From NCBI GenBank assembly GCA_038277395.1, contig CM076197.1, forward strand, positions 79,841,951-79,905,950: a stretch of 64,000 bases of DNA. The letters are read 5' to 3'. Position numbers and translations under genes: made by a program. Below the pieces are notes generated by a model. That model did not search any database, had not been told where the DNA came from, and saw only the letters and a list, made by a program, of their open reading frames with translations. Positions 21,946 to 32,818 of this stretch are shown in pieces. The stretch is from Dryocosmus kuriphilus (Eukaryota; Arthropoda; Insecta; Hymenoptera; Cynipidae). Positions within the stretch are counted from its first letter, which is position 1; each line of letters opens with the position of its first letter.

Positions 21946-22071
21946 ATTCCCATATTTTTTTTCAATTTCCCTATAATTTTTATGATATTTATTAATCATA
22001 ACATTTTATCCCCAACGTATTACGGCTTTACTTTAAAGAATGAGAATCTGATCGAGGGTGGCACGACGGAT

Positions 22072-22305
22072 TGGCTGGAGAGGTTGTTCAGGTGTCTAAA
22101 ATACATCTTCCTCGAGGAATTTCGGTTACAAATCAAAACTCACGATGCCCTAGATGTTTCGAAAAAATCTCACCGACCTGGATAAGAATCCTGGTAGTCC
22201 AGGTGTACAAAATAAAACTTATCCGAGGAATTTGGGTTCCTAAGCGAAATTCACAACATCTAAATGGTTTCTTGAAAGCACTGTCGCCCAAGTTGTTACC
22301 TAAAG
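22072..22305 (+). repeat. two diverged tandem copies of a 111-bp unit
   Basis: Copy 1 contains CAGGTGTCTAAAATA then CGAGGAATTT, and copy 2 has CAGGTGTACAAAATA then CGAGGAATTT 111 bases later. Identity is moderate. Short frames across this block are artefacts. Confidence 0.6.
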
Positions 22306-22314
22306 ATCGTATTC

Positions 22315-22985
22315 AAGGTCCCGCATAAAAAGGTAAGTAATTCCATAATGTTAAATTCTTCAACTTGTTTTGCTATAACGACATGATAGGCATACTGAAA
22401 AGATCGAAAAAAACAGTTTCCGGTACTTTGAAGATCAACTAAAAAAATAGTACCCAAAATACTTGATTCCATATGTTCTAATACGGGTACCTTAGTTCCG
22501 TATAAAAAAGTAAGTAATTCCATAATGTTCAAATCTTCAATCTGTTTTGCTAACCACGCGATAGGAGTATTTAAAAGTTGAAAAAAAAAACATTTTTGCC
22601 GACATTCAAGGTCAAGAAGTACCAAAAATACTTGTCCCATATTCTAGGGTGGGTACATTAGTTCGGTATAAAAAATTGAGTAATTCCATAATGTTCAATT
22701 CTTCATTTTCTTTTGTTAAGCACGTGATAGGAGTATTTAGAAGATGAAAAAAACATTTTTTTCAACTTTAAAGATCAACAAGTACCCAAAATACTTGTTG
22801 CTCCATATTCTAGGGTGGGTAACTTTGTTCCGCAAAAGAGTAAGTAATTCCATAATGTTCAATTCCTCAATCTGTTTTGCTAAGCACGCGATAGGAGTAC
22901 TTAAAAGATGAAAAAAAAAAACATTTTTGTCGACTTTGAAGGTCAACAAGTACCCTAAATACTTGTTTCCCCGTATTTTTGGTTG
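22315..22985 (+). repeat. four tandem copies of a 164-177-bp satellite-like unit
   Basis: The marker TAATTCCATAATGTT begins at 22338, 22515, 22681 and 22845, giving periods of 177, 166 and 164. Other shared blocks in order are CTTCAATCTGTTTTGCTA, GATAGGAGTA, CATTTTTG and CAAAATACTTG, then ATTCTAGGGTGGGT. Minus-strand frames (22296-22640 and 22737-22997) merely follow the repeat period. Probably a local satellite array. Confidence 0.88.
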
Positions 22986-25900
22986 AAATCGTAGCAAATT
23001 CTCATCCCAAGAGTTGCGTAAAAATTGTTTATCAATGAAGAATTGTTCACAGTTGTCTTCGAAAGAGTACTGATTATGTTTTTGTTTTTACTTTAAAACA
23101 TTTTCAGGCTTTACTGCAAACAAAAAATACTAAATTCTACATTGTATCTTTATTATATGGGAACCGCGGCAAAAGAATCATGCACTTAAATGCAATCGAA
23201 AAAATTCAAAAGATATTTCTCAAATTTTTTCATTTATAATGTAAGAGAACTACGTTACGATTAAGAAGAATGTTACAATTATATGCTTTTAGTTTTCGTG
23301 TTCAAGGTTATCAGAAATTTCATCGGTTGTAAATATCTCTTGGATAAGCTTCAAAAACTCTTTCGAAAATCGGCATTTAACTTTAGATAAAGAGAAGTAT
23401 TTTATGTTCCAACAACAAATAATAACTTGTTGAGAAACTCAACCCAACACTGGAATGTGCTCCATCATGAATGATTTTGTAATCTACACAGCGAGTAAAT
23501 CTAGCTGAGATATATTTATGATTTCATGCTCAATCTTCAAAACAGAAGCTACAAGTTTTTTAATTTCCCGTAGAGATTAGCATGCACAAATAGCGATTCT
23601 TTTTCTTACGCATTATAATTATAATTAAGTTAAACAACTTAAAGCAATCTGTATACCCCGTAATTGGCCTTGGCTGTAGAGTGTATTTTTCAATATACAA
23701 AAAAAACTAAGGATTACTCGGATGCATAAACGGAAGAGCATTTCCCAAATATTATAAGCTTTGAAACTTTTTTTAAATTTTGCCTGCTGAAAAATATAAT
23801 AAATTTTACATTGGGCCATTAAATGTTGTTTATTCTGAGGGATCTAAAAATGTATTATCAGTTGAGGGCTGTACTCTAGGGCCTGCTGGGATATGGGCCG
23901 GTTTTTTTATGCCAGGAAATTAATTAGTTCAAAGGATTCTTTATAATTTTAAGGTCGGAAAATCAACCAGTCAGGGAATTTACAAATGTTCAGGGAAAAT
24001 CAGAGAAAACCTGAAAGTTTCAGGAAATTTTCTATAAACTAAAGTTGACGTTTATAAAACTCTGTAAGTGTGACTGTTTCCAATAAAAGCGTTTAGAAAA
24101 AATGTAGAAATAAGCAGTTCTTTGCATTAATATTATTGATATCCTAAGACCTAAGTATAATGCATTGTTTTATATATGAGTTTTCATACCTGAAGGAAAA
24201 AATTATAACGGTCATGGGACATGAGAAATTGGTCAGGGAAAAAGTCAGGGTATTTAGAAATTGGGATTGTGTAGCGACCCTGAGAAATAATTTGGGCTCT
24301 CGGCTTTTTTGTGAATTATTACTATTTTCAGTGAAAACAATGTTGTCTCTGAAAATCTATAAAATCTGGAGGAATTCTTTAATCAGAGTTCAAATTAAGA
24401 ACCTTATATTTGAAGGTTATACTTGTATTAGTAATTAGAGGGATGAAAATCATATGAGGGGACAGGTCCTATCATCTGCTACAAGATATCGTACACTCTT
24501 TTAACTAAAATATTTTTTTCATCAATTTTCTCAATAATACTGATTAAAAAGTTTTAAGTTCGGACTTGTCACGGTGCACATGGAACAATTCATTTGTTGT
24601 ACACACGGTGCACTCATTCTACGACCTCGTTAAACACGAAAGCAAATATTGTCACGTTGAGCAAATAATCAGTGCCGAAAGTTCGAACACAGGTTGGTGG
24701 ATTCACTTTGCTGAAGGGTACCAACGTGATCCACACAGGTGTCGTAAACTCGATCTCGCCAAGTCCTTACTACACATTCGTATAAATATAAATTGAAGAA
24801 CTACTCTCTGATTGGCTCCATGGAGATTGGAATTAAATTGAGCGTCACCGTTAAAAGCAATTAAATAAAACTAGTGCTACCGATGCGATGATTAAACAAA
24901 TACCAATACAAAATAATTATAATTAAAACGAGAGCGAATCTATTGCAGATCAATTTTATGATTTCACCACGGATTTCACGACACCAATTTGGCACCTAAA
25001 AATACGCTTTTGGAAGAACATTTTTTTATTGAAAGGTACATCTACCTTTGGCGACGTCTATAAATGACAATTTAAAAATGAGTTTTTATTCAACAACGCG
25101 TTATTTTTTAGTGTTGACAGATTTCAGACTCCGCGCATTGGTTAGAAAAGTTTCGTGCAGATATAATTTTAAAAATCTAAGTTTCGAGTAAAAGTTTTTA
25201 TTAATAATATTATAATTTCAACGATGATGGTCACGAAGTACAAAACCCTCCTCCTTATTACTATCCCATTCCGTCGCGTTCACTGAAACATCTCGTCCCG
25301 GTAAAAGAATGTGATTTCATTTATGGACTACGCTTTTTCTCTTTGCAAGTTTTTCCTACCCATATGGAACCAGGATCTGCGGCCTCTTGACTCTCGGAGC
25401 AAATTCAAACGAGCCTCAAGCCAATAGTCGATAGCCTGTCAACGACCAAGAGCCAATCTCATCGAATTGACTCCCTTTTGCCGCTGGCCGATTCGTTTGC
25501 GATTGGTCCTTGTATGATCATCGATCTGGTTTGATTGCGAACTATTAAAGCTGTTGTGTGAACTGGCCAATGTTACACTTTAACGGAATTGAATTCAACC
25601 ACACTGTAAAAAGGATCGATAAATTTTAGGGGTTGAAGTTACTGTTCTTGATGATTTAGTCTTCAAAATGACAGGTTGTCCAATTTTGACACTTGAATTT
25701 TATTTGCGAAATTCTTTCTGGTTCTATTTCTGTGCTGGCTATTTATTCTTATTGGTTGTTACTCTTTATTGGTTCACGAAGGATGAGTGACCATTTCGGT
25801 TTTCGATTTCACAAGTATGTCTTGTCCCTCGTCAGAGTTTGGGAGTTACGAGAATCTTATCCCGGTTGTCGATTCTCGTGTTTTTTTTTTTTTTTTTTCA

Positions 25901-26470
25901 ATCTGGGAAACTGCGAGCACGTTCACGCATACTTGCAAAGTTCATCCTGGTCCTGGTACCTGAACTGAGCGGGTGACTCATAAGTCCTGCAGAGCATCCC
26001 TCTGGGGACTACTTTATATCTTTCTACATCAACGACTACCAACAGGGAGAAAGGAGCCAGTGACGCAGTAACTTCCTTTACGCTCTGTTTGTTCCAAAAT
26101 CTCCTCGGCGACATTGTCAAGAATCAAGCAGGCTTGAAGTGGAACCTAACACTAGTTGTATGGTAATAGTTAATGAATCAATTTTTGAAACAGCAGCCAA
26201 AAAGCTGATTTTGAATTTGTCAGGCCTGATGAATTAACACACCAAAATTAGCTTCCTTTTATAATTTCTAATTTCCTGACCTTCATTGAGTAGCAGAAAG
26301 AAACTCATTGGGGTTATTAAAGAACCTGGACAATCATGAAAATCTCTAAAAGGTGTAGAATTTTCAGAAAGCTCTGAAAAACGAGTGCTGGAATTTTTTC
26401 TTTTTTTGGCAACACTGTTAACTTTCTAAATCCTCAGTTAGTTAAACTTAACTAATAAATAACATGAAAA
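22986..26470. other. intergenic; no gene recognised
   Basis: AT-rich DNA. A hAT-like terminus is noted separately at 24258-24282. A T-run of 21 is at about 25880. A short frame at 24566-24796 (SRCTWNNSFVVHTVHSFYDL) and one on the minus strand at 25923-26120 have no recognisable family. A TATAAATA string at about 24781 has no supported downstream gene. Confidence 0.4.
24258..24282 (-). mobile_element. single terminus of a CAGGGTCGCTAC-type element
   Basis: The segment reads AAATTGGGATTGTGTAGCGACCCTG. Its inverse begins CAGGGTCGCTACACAATCCC. The stretch starting at 38626 (CAGGTCTGCTACAAAATCCC) resembles it, and both lie next to repeats of CAGGGAA or CCCTGAC. It looks like one end of a hAT-like non-autonomous element. 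The partner end was not found here. Confidence 0.45.
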
Positions 26471-26471
26471 A

Positions 26472-26572
26472 GACAACTGGATAAAGACCATTTGTAGTTG
26501 GCCCCTAAATCCTATGTTTTTTTGTTGTTATTTAGGTGCCAACTTCAAATGCTCTTTATCCAGTTAGTTGTC
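26472..26572. repeat. 100-nt near-perfect hairpin
   Basis: The arms 26472-26510 and 26530-26572 pair over about 38 bases with two mismatches and one 4-base bulge (an AACT duplication in the right arm); the loop is 19 nt. The stem begins GACAACT and closes at CTAAAT and ATTTAG. The length suits a pre-miRNA or a tiny MITE. No coding function. Confidence 0.6.
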
Positions 26573-27775
26573 ATCATCATACCTTCAAATGTTAATCAAA
26601 TCGTGGCTGTCTTCTGGATTCACAAGTTATAATATAACTGTTAGTCAAATTTGAACTATAATTTTTAATTAGAAAAATGTACGACCGAAACATTGATGAA
26701 AAAAATATCACTAATTCAATAGTCAAATAACAAAATCTTAAAGTCAAATTTAACTGAAGATTTGTCACTTTTTACTAATAATTAATTAAATACATAACTA
26801 ATTGAATCAGTGGCTGCCTTTTTGCTTTTCAATAGTAATTTTTAACTCATTCAGATTTAGAGAAAGTTTTAATAATTAATAATTAGTTTAGCTACGTTTT
26901 TTAGCAAACAATTCTACTTCGAAATTGCATAATTTTCTGCCATTCAAATACATTTTATTTTTGATTTGAAAAGCATTGAGGTGGACATTTTTTATTTCGT
27001 ACATTTTCAAATTAAAACAATTCAATTTTGAATGCCTAGTTCTAATATGGGTTGTTTTTAAGTTTTAAATTTTCAAAAGTAATTTATCAGTTTTTCATTT
27101 TTTAAATAAGAAAGCGATAATTTTAAGAGTGTACAGATTGCTACTGCTTTTTCGGAATTATTCAATTCTGCAGCCTTTGAATTGCAGGATATTAAATACT
27201 TAAAATTATGTATTTAGTTAGAAAGTCACTTTTAAATGTTTCCATTTTAAAACTGAACAATTTTCGAAACTTTATTTAGAATCAGCTGTTCAATTTTGGT
27301 GGTCCAGTGCAGTTAGGAAAATTCTGTAGGTGTGACCCAAAAATTTCGGGTACATTTTTTTTCTTTGTGGCTCGTTTGAAAGGGGCTTCGATTGAGACCT
27401 TAACCCTAGATTTGCGCATTGCTCAAATTAACCCTTTCGCCGTTATCTTGGATTAGATTTTTTTTTTTCAATCGCTCATATCTCGCGTTCTAATTATTCT
27501 ATAGCGATCAAACTAATATCGTTGTGCTCATCTTGAAATTTACTATATTCTACACTTTTGAAAATTATAAAATTAAAACCAAAGAATTTTGAATGTATCA
27601 ATCTTACTGCTTTATTTATCTGTGAGGGTGGGTCACAACTAAAAACGACTACTTTCCTAAATCGAAAGGATTTCGAACATCTGATGATGAGATAGTCCCC
27701 AAAGTTTAGACAGGCTTGTTATAAAAGTTTATTGTCACAGTCATAAATGATCAATGGTTTCAAAAGGTGTTCGTC
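26573..27775. other. intergenic; nothing recognised
   Basis: AT-rich single-copy-looking DNA with no open frame or repeat structure that I can support. Confidence 0.5.
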
Positions 27776-27778
27776 TTA
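27776..27778 (+). repeat. TTA target duplication, left copy
   Basis: TTA immediately before GGGCCGG; repeated at 29407-29409. Confidence 0.7.
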
Positions 27779-28317
27779 GGGCCGGTTTCACCAATTCGGA
27801 TTAAACACATGATTAGCTAATCATGATTATTTTTTAATCGAGATTTTAATCATGATTAAATTACAATGCGTTCCACCATGGATATTTTGGTTCTGATTAG
27901 CTAATCATATACCCTGTTCATGGTAGCTCTAGTATTCTCTTGTAGCCGCGACTCTGATTGGTTGAAATGAAAAAGTCAGTTAACTTTCGGCGCCATGACG
28001 TTTAGGCGCCAAAACATTAAGATGACGCGTAAAGTTTGAGGTGGTTTCTGAAATATAATTTTTATTTAAATATGTTAAACAGAAGAAAAGTGTTTGATAA
28101 TGTACATTTCCAAAATTTACATGTACATATCAGTTATAAAATATAAAATAGATTTTAATCTTCAACCAAAAAAAAAGATTTTTTAAACAAAAAGATGATT
28201 TATTGGAGCAAGAAGGTGAATTTTTTACCAAAGCAAAAGGCATGAAATTTGGTCAAAATAATTCAATTTTTCAACAAACTAGTTGAATTTTCAAAAAAAA
28301 CAAAATGACTTTTGAAC

Positions 28318-28838
28318 AGAATTGTTGAGTTTCTTACAAAGTGGATATATTTTTCACCAAATTGAATTTCTTAAATTTGAATTTGAATTTTTAAACCGAA
28401 ACATGAATTTCCAACGAAGAAGGTTAATTTTCTACCGAAAAATACGAATGTTCCACAAAAAAAAAAATACATGAATTTTCAAACTTTTGAACGAAATTGT
28501 GAAATTTCTTACAAAATGGATATATTTTTCACCAAATTGAATTTCTTAAATTTGAATTTGAATTTTTAAACCGAAACATGAATTTCCAACGAAGAAGGTT
28601 AATTTTCTACCGAAAAATTCGAATGTTCCACAAAAAAAATACATGACTTTTCAAACTTTCGAACAAAATTGTTAAATTTCTTACAATGGATATATTTTTC
28701 ACAAAATTAAATTTCTTAAATTTGAATTTGAATTTTTAAACCTAAACACGAGTTTCCAATGAAGAGGATTAATTTTCTACCGAAAAATACGAATATTCCA
28801 CAAAAAAAAATACATGACTTTTCAAATAACAAAAATTT
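28318..28838 (+). repeat. three tandem copies of a 173-bp unit inside the Harbinger element
   Basis: The copies begin near 28321, 28494 and 28668. Each has TTTCTTACAA, GGATATATTTTTCAC, TAAATTTGAATTTGAATTTT, CGAAGAAGG or a variant, and ATTCCACAAAAAAA or TGTTCCACAAAAAA. Copies 1 and 2 are nearly identical over long stretches, which implies recent amplification. They occupy the place where transposase sequence would be expected. Confidence 0.88.
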
Positions 28839-28974
28839 TTAGGTTATCTCTACACGTAAATTACTCCGAATTACCTTTATTACAAAGTTAGTTACTTAGA
28901 GCACTTAAATTACTTTCACAATCGTAAAAATACAAGATCAATGTCCATTATTTTAAGAATGTTTCTATATCATA

Positions 28975-29225
28975 CATACCGATTTGTAGCATGTTGCAAA
29001 CTTTGTTCTAGTTGGAGCAGCAAAGTTTCAACAGTAATTTTTCTTAAGCAAAATCGTGCTAAAAAATCCAAATCATCCATGGTTCCAAAATAATTCACTC
29101 GTTCCTGAATATTCGTGGTCTTCTCTGAACGGGGTAAAACATTTCATCATCATCAGATGAGGATAAAATATCATCGTAAAACAGAGTCTTATTTCCTTGC
29201 TGTACACTGCACTCGTATACTTCAA
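28975..29225 (-). pseudogene. N-terminal fragment of a Harbinger-type transposase
   Basis: Read on the minus strand, an acidic stretch (DDILSSSDDDEMFYPVQRR, about 29190-29130) leads after a one-base frame break into MDDLDFLARFCLRKITVETL (Met at 29080) and LQLEQSLQHATNR. The motif of Phe-x-x-x-Phe-x-Leu-x-Lys-x-x-Val-x-x-Leu followed by an asparagine/arginine turn is the usual N-terminus of Harbinger nucleases in animals. The DDE domain is absent. Identification rests on context and this motif. Confidence 0.6.
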
Positions 29226-29406
29226 TTTTGGGGTTATGTTACTTTAATCACTGATTAACCTCCATAACCAGCCATTATTGGGCGGTTAAGTTAACCCGTG
29301 ATTATCTTCCCTTAATCATGATTAAAAGAATGGTGGAACGCAAAGTATTGATTAAATAATGTTAATCAATGATTAACGATTTAATCAGAGTTGGTGAAAT
29401 CGGCCC

Positions 29407-29409
29407 TTA
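29407..29409 (+). repeat. TTA target duplication, right copy
   Basis: TTA immediately after CGGCCC; matches 27776-27778. Confidence 0.7.
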
Positions 29410-29649
29410 GTGTTTTCCTATCTCTCAACATTTTTGGGTAAAATAATCCCTAATAGTAGTAATAGTTATGAGTTATAAAAGAATTTCGACCAAGTGCGAT
29501 TGAAAGATGATAGGAGATGGGAAGTAAGATTATGGGAAATAGCAGTTGGCGAAGAGTATCCTCGAAGGTCCCAAGGATGCTTTTAAGATATTCTCAAATA
29601 CCGTTAGATTTATAAATTATAATATAACAGATTTTTAAGTAGTAATAAA

Positions 29650-30723
29650 TTAAGTATAAACCTTTAAATTAAAAATTATAAAAGAAATTATTTTACTTAA
29701 GGCTCTATCGCCCTTAAGGAATACATTCTCATCATGACACTGGTGCTTCGCGCCCGATAATTACATTTTTTTAAAACACATTGTAGATTGCTAAAGTTTT
29801 TTAGTGATTTTCCAAATTTTCACAATAGAGGATTTCGATTCTTAAAAGTAAAATAATGAGTCTTATAAATAAATTTTGTAGCTCTTTCCAAGGTGAAGAA
29901 TTCTGCTTGTTGATATTTTCTCATATCTTGCATAGTTTTGCTGAAAAGTGGTTTTCTTTATATTTCATAACATATTTCACGAATAACTCAAAAACTACGC
30001 GTCTGCTCAAAAAAATGATAGAGAGCAAATTTGTAGACCTTTTTGAGATGAACAACTTTGTTTATTATTATTTTTCCGTATCTTGCATAGTTTGGCGGGA
30101 AATTTGAAATTTTTGATTTTTAATAACATTTTATCGATTAAAACAAAAACCGTGCATTTTATCAAAAAATGGTTTAAACAAAATTTTGTAGAACTTTTTA
30201 AATTGAACAACTTTGTTCTTCACCATTTTTTTTATCTTGAATAGTTTGGCGGGAAACCAGAGTTTTTAAATTTTAATATCGTTTTCTTGATTAAAACAAA
30301 AACTGTTCATTTTATCAAAAAATGGTTAGAACAAAATTTGTAGATTTTTTTAAGGTGAACAATTTTACTTTTTAACATTTTTTTTTGTATCTCTCATAGT
30401 TTAGCTGGAAAATGGATTTTTTGATTTTGTGAAAACCGTTTTTGATGGATAAAACCATAACCGTTGGTCAAAAACCGCTGGTTAACGAACTCGTCCTTTC
30501 TTTTTACCTCTTAAAGAAGTGTACCAGAGCGCACTCCAATCCGATTAGTCCTTCGAAAGTTATCGTGGGAACAGACTCCAACGACGACGACGACAACAGA
30601 CAGACAGACACCGTCGTAAAAACCGTTTTTTTCGGATTCAGGAGGTCTCAAAACGTGGAGATTTCATGAAATCCGCGAAAGTCAAATTTTACATAAATCT
30701 AATACCTTCTCTGATGAGAATGT
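29650..30723. mobile_element. ACATTCTCATCA family, copy A
   Basis: The core 29723-30723 starts ACATTCTCATCA and ends with the inverse TGATGAGAATGT. A 60-bp lead-in with GGCTCTATCGCCCTTAAGG is shared with the copies at 31533 and 55116. The interior consists of about five degenerate units of about 115-130 bp, each with ATCAAAAAATGGTT, AAATTTGTAGA and TTTGGCGGGAA. The right part has (GAC)n and ACAGACAGACA followed by ACCGTCGTAAAAACCG or a close variant. Frames such as 29856-30107 and 30442-30669 are repeat-driven. Copy A lacks the GC-rich head seen in B and C. Confidence 0.8.
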
Positions 30724-31532
30724 AATAATCCTTTTAACGCAATTCAATCGGATAAGCGGTTCTCAAGTTATGGTAGCAAATAAATCCTGCGTTCTGATTG
30801 GACCGCAGCTGCAACGTGGCGCACCAATCACGGCTCGCAAAACTAAATTCCTGAGAACTTGATAACTGCTCTAAAGATGATTATTAGGGAAGATACTTTT
30901 ATTTCAAATGCAGTGATTGGATTTATTATAGAACTTCGTGCCTATTGAATAACTTTTTCCTCGCAATCGTGACACACCTGCGTCTGGCAATTACGCAAAT
31001 GCGAATGATCCAGGACGATATCAATCCCGGTGCAATGGGTTCGATTTTCCACTGACCAGGTAGTTAGTTTTCCACAGAACGGCAAAAATACGATGTCACC
31101 GCACTCGCAGCGTTTACATCAACCGCGTTCTCTCTGTATCAAGTAAATATAACTCGAGCGTCATTGAACATTTTTTCGAGAATCCTCTCTTTGTAACGGC
31201 CCTATACTGTCCGATCATCACATATTTTCCATAGTTTCATCAAGTTAAAAATTATGTCTCGAAATCTGCTTTTAAATTCATATCAAATTTGTGCCATCAA
31301 AAAGAAATGGCTCGACAGAAAATCAAGTATTAATCTCAAATTTTAGGAGTTCTATTAATATATAAAGCCGTGAGGTCAGCTGAGGTTCACCTCAGAAACT
31401 TACATATAAAACTTCGAGAAATTGGAATTCAGGGCTAAAATTTGTAGAAAGATGTATTCCGGTGGCAGAATGCGATTCTTATAAACATAAACAGGTTTTG
31501 ATTTTTAGTTTAAAATTCAGAGAAAAAAATCT
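30724..31532. other. intergenic between copies A and B
   Basis: No gene recognised. The stretch 30770-31150 is less AT-rich but without an interpretable open frame. Confidence 0.4.
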
Positions 31533-32643
31533 GCCCGCTGCGCGGGCACATTCTCATCGCGCGCTGCGCGCGCCGCGCTTCGCGCGAAGTATGAGCGCGC
31601 CTAGGGCGCGCGTCTGTTGGCACTCGCGCTTCGCGCTCGATAAGTTATTTACGGCACTCACGCTTCGCACTCGATAGATTATTCACCTCGCGCTACGCGC
31701 TCGGTGTTTATGGATCGTAGAAACCTTTAAATTAAAAATTACAAAAGAAATTATTTTACTTAAGGCTCTATCGCCCTTAAGGCATACATTCTCATCATGA
31801 CACTCGCGCTTCGCGCTCGATAATTACATTTTTTTAAACACATTATAGATTGGTAAAGTTTTTTAGTGATATTCCAAATTTCGCAATAGAGGATTCCGAT
31901 TCTTAAAAGTAAAACGATGAGTCTTATGAATAACTTTTGTAGCTCTTTCCAAGGAGAACAATTCTGCTTGTTAATATTTTCTCATATCTTGCACAGTTTT
32001 GCTGAAAAGTGGTTTTCTTTATATTTCATAACATATTTCACGAATAACTCAAAAAATACGCGTCTGCTCAAAAAAATGATAGAGAGCAAATTTGTAGACC
32101 TTTTTGAGGCGAACAACTTTGTTTATTATTATTTTTCCGTATCTTCTATAGTTTGGCGGGAAATTTGAAATCTTGAATTTTTAATAACGTTTTATCGATT
32201 AAAACAAAAACCGTGCATTTTATCAAAAAATGGTTGAAACAAAATTTGTAGATCTTTTTAAATTGAACAACTTTGTTCTTTAACATTTTTTTTTATCTTG
32301 AATATTTTGGTGGGAAACCACAGTTTTTTAATTTTAATAGCGTTTTCTTGATTAAAATAAAAACCGTTCATTTTATCAAAAAACGGTTAAGAAAAAATAT
32401 GTAGATTTTTTTGAGATGAACAATTTCACTCTCTGACATTTTTTTTGTATCTCTCATAGTTTAGCCGAAAAATGGATTTTTTGATTTTGTGAAAACCGTT
32501 TTTGATGGATAAAACCATAACCGTTGGTCAAAAACCGCTGGTTAACGAACTCGTCCTTTCTTTTTGGACCTTAAAGTAGTGTGCCAAAGCGCAATCCAAT
32601 CCGATTAGTCCTTCGAAAGTTATCGTGGGAACAGACGACAACG

Positions 32644-32675
<32 letters not shown>

Positions 32676-32818
32676 AACGACGACAACGCCAACAGACAGA
32701 CAGACACGGTCGTAAAAACCATTTTTTCGGATTCAGGAGGTCTTAAAACGTGGAGATTTCATGAAATCCGCGAATGTCAAATTTTGCATAAATCTAATAC
32801 CTTCTCTGATGAGAATGT
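31533..32818. mobile_element. ACATTCTCATCA family, copy B with GC-rich head
   Basis: The head (31533-31710) starts with the hairpin GCCCGCTGCGCGGGC followed by ACATTCTCATC, then GCGCGC-rich DNA with several CTTCGCGCTCGAT or CTACGCGCTCGGT repeats. This is strikingly unlike the AT-rich surroundings. The shared lead-in and core (31786-32818) follow, ending in TGATGAGAATGT. The core matches copy A closely through its whole length. A (GACAAC)n tract lies at 32636-32690. The frame at 31917-32168 parallels 29856-30107 of copy A; I judge it a shared-repeat artefact and not a gene. Confidence 0.83.

Larger units (their letters stand above)
15860..21970 (+). mobile_element. DIRS retrotransposon relic, 5'-truncated and split by a hAT
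   Basis: DIRS elements copy themselves through reverse transcriptase/RNase H and integrate with a tyrosine recombinase instead of a DDE integrase. Here the C-terminal RNase H region (about 15920-16402) and the tyrosine recombinase (20861-21768) are in the expected order and strand and become adjacent if the hAT at 16403-20847 is ignored. The reverse transcriptase core and the left end are missing. After the recombinase comes a palindromic block (21847-21945) that recurs at 47262-47345 and probably marks the element's right end. Several stops and frameshifts show it is dead. Confidence 0.85.
27779..29406 (-). mobile_element. PIF/Harbinger-type element, internally rearranged (1628 bp)
   Basis: The ends are GGGCCGGTTTCACCAATTC and, inverted, TTGGTGAAATCGGCCC, followed by further inverted matches such as GCGTTCCACCATGG against ATGGTGGAACGC. 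The flanking duplication is the 3-bp TTA. GGGCC ends with a TWA duplication are the PIF/Harbinger signature. Subterminal regions are crowded with the motif GATTAA and ATGATTA. A remnant of an encoded protein lies at 28975-29225, but the rest of the interior is tandem repeat, so the element is non-autonomous. Confidence 0.85.

Noticed and set aside
21982..22328. Overlapping frames after the DIRS end
   Set aside because: They follow the two tandem 111-bp units and have no domain.
22315..22985. CRISPR-like array
   Set aside because: The units are contiguous diverged tandem copies with no unique spacers, and the DNA is eukaryotic.
30960..31060. tRNA-like GGTTCGATT string
   Set aside because: No acceptor stem, D arm or anticodon arm can be folded around it. 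No tRNA was found in the window.
29856..32168. Two similar frames (29856-30107 and 31917-32168) encoding nearly the same 83-residue peptide
   Set aside because: They lie at the same place in copies A and B of a dispersed repeat with internal tandem units. The copy at 55440 does not keep the frame, and the composition is that of the repeat. Similarity reflects shared repeat ancestry.
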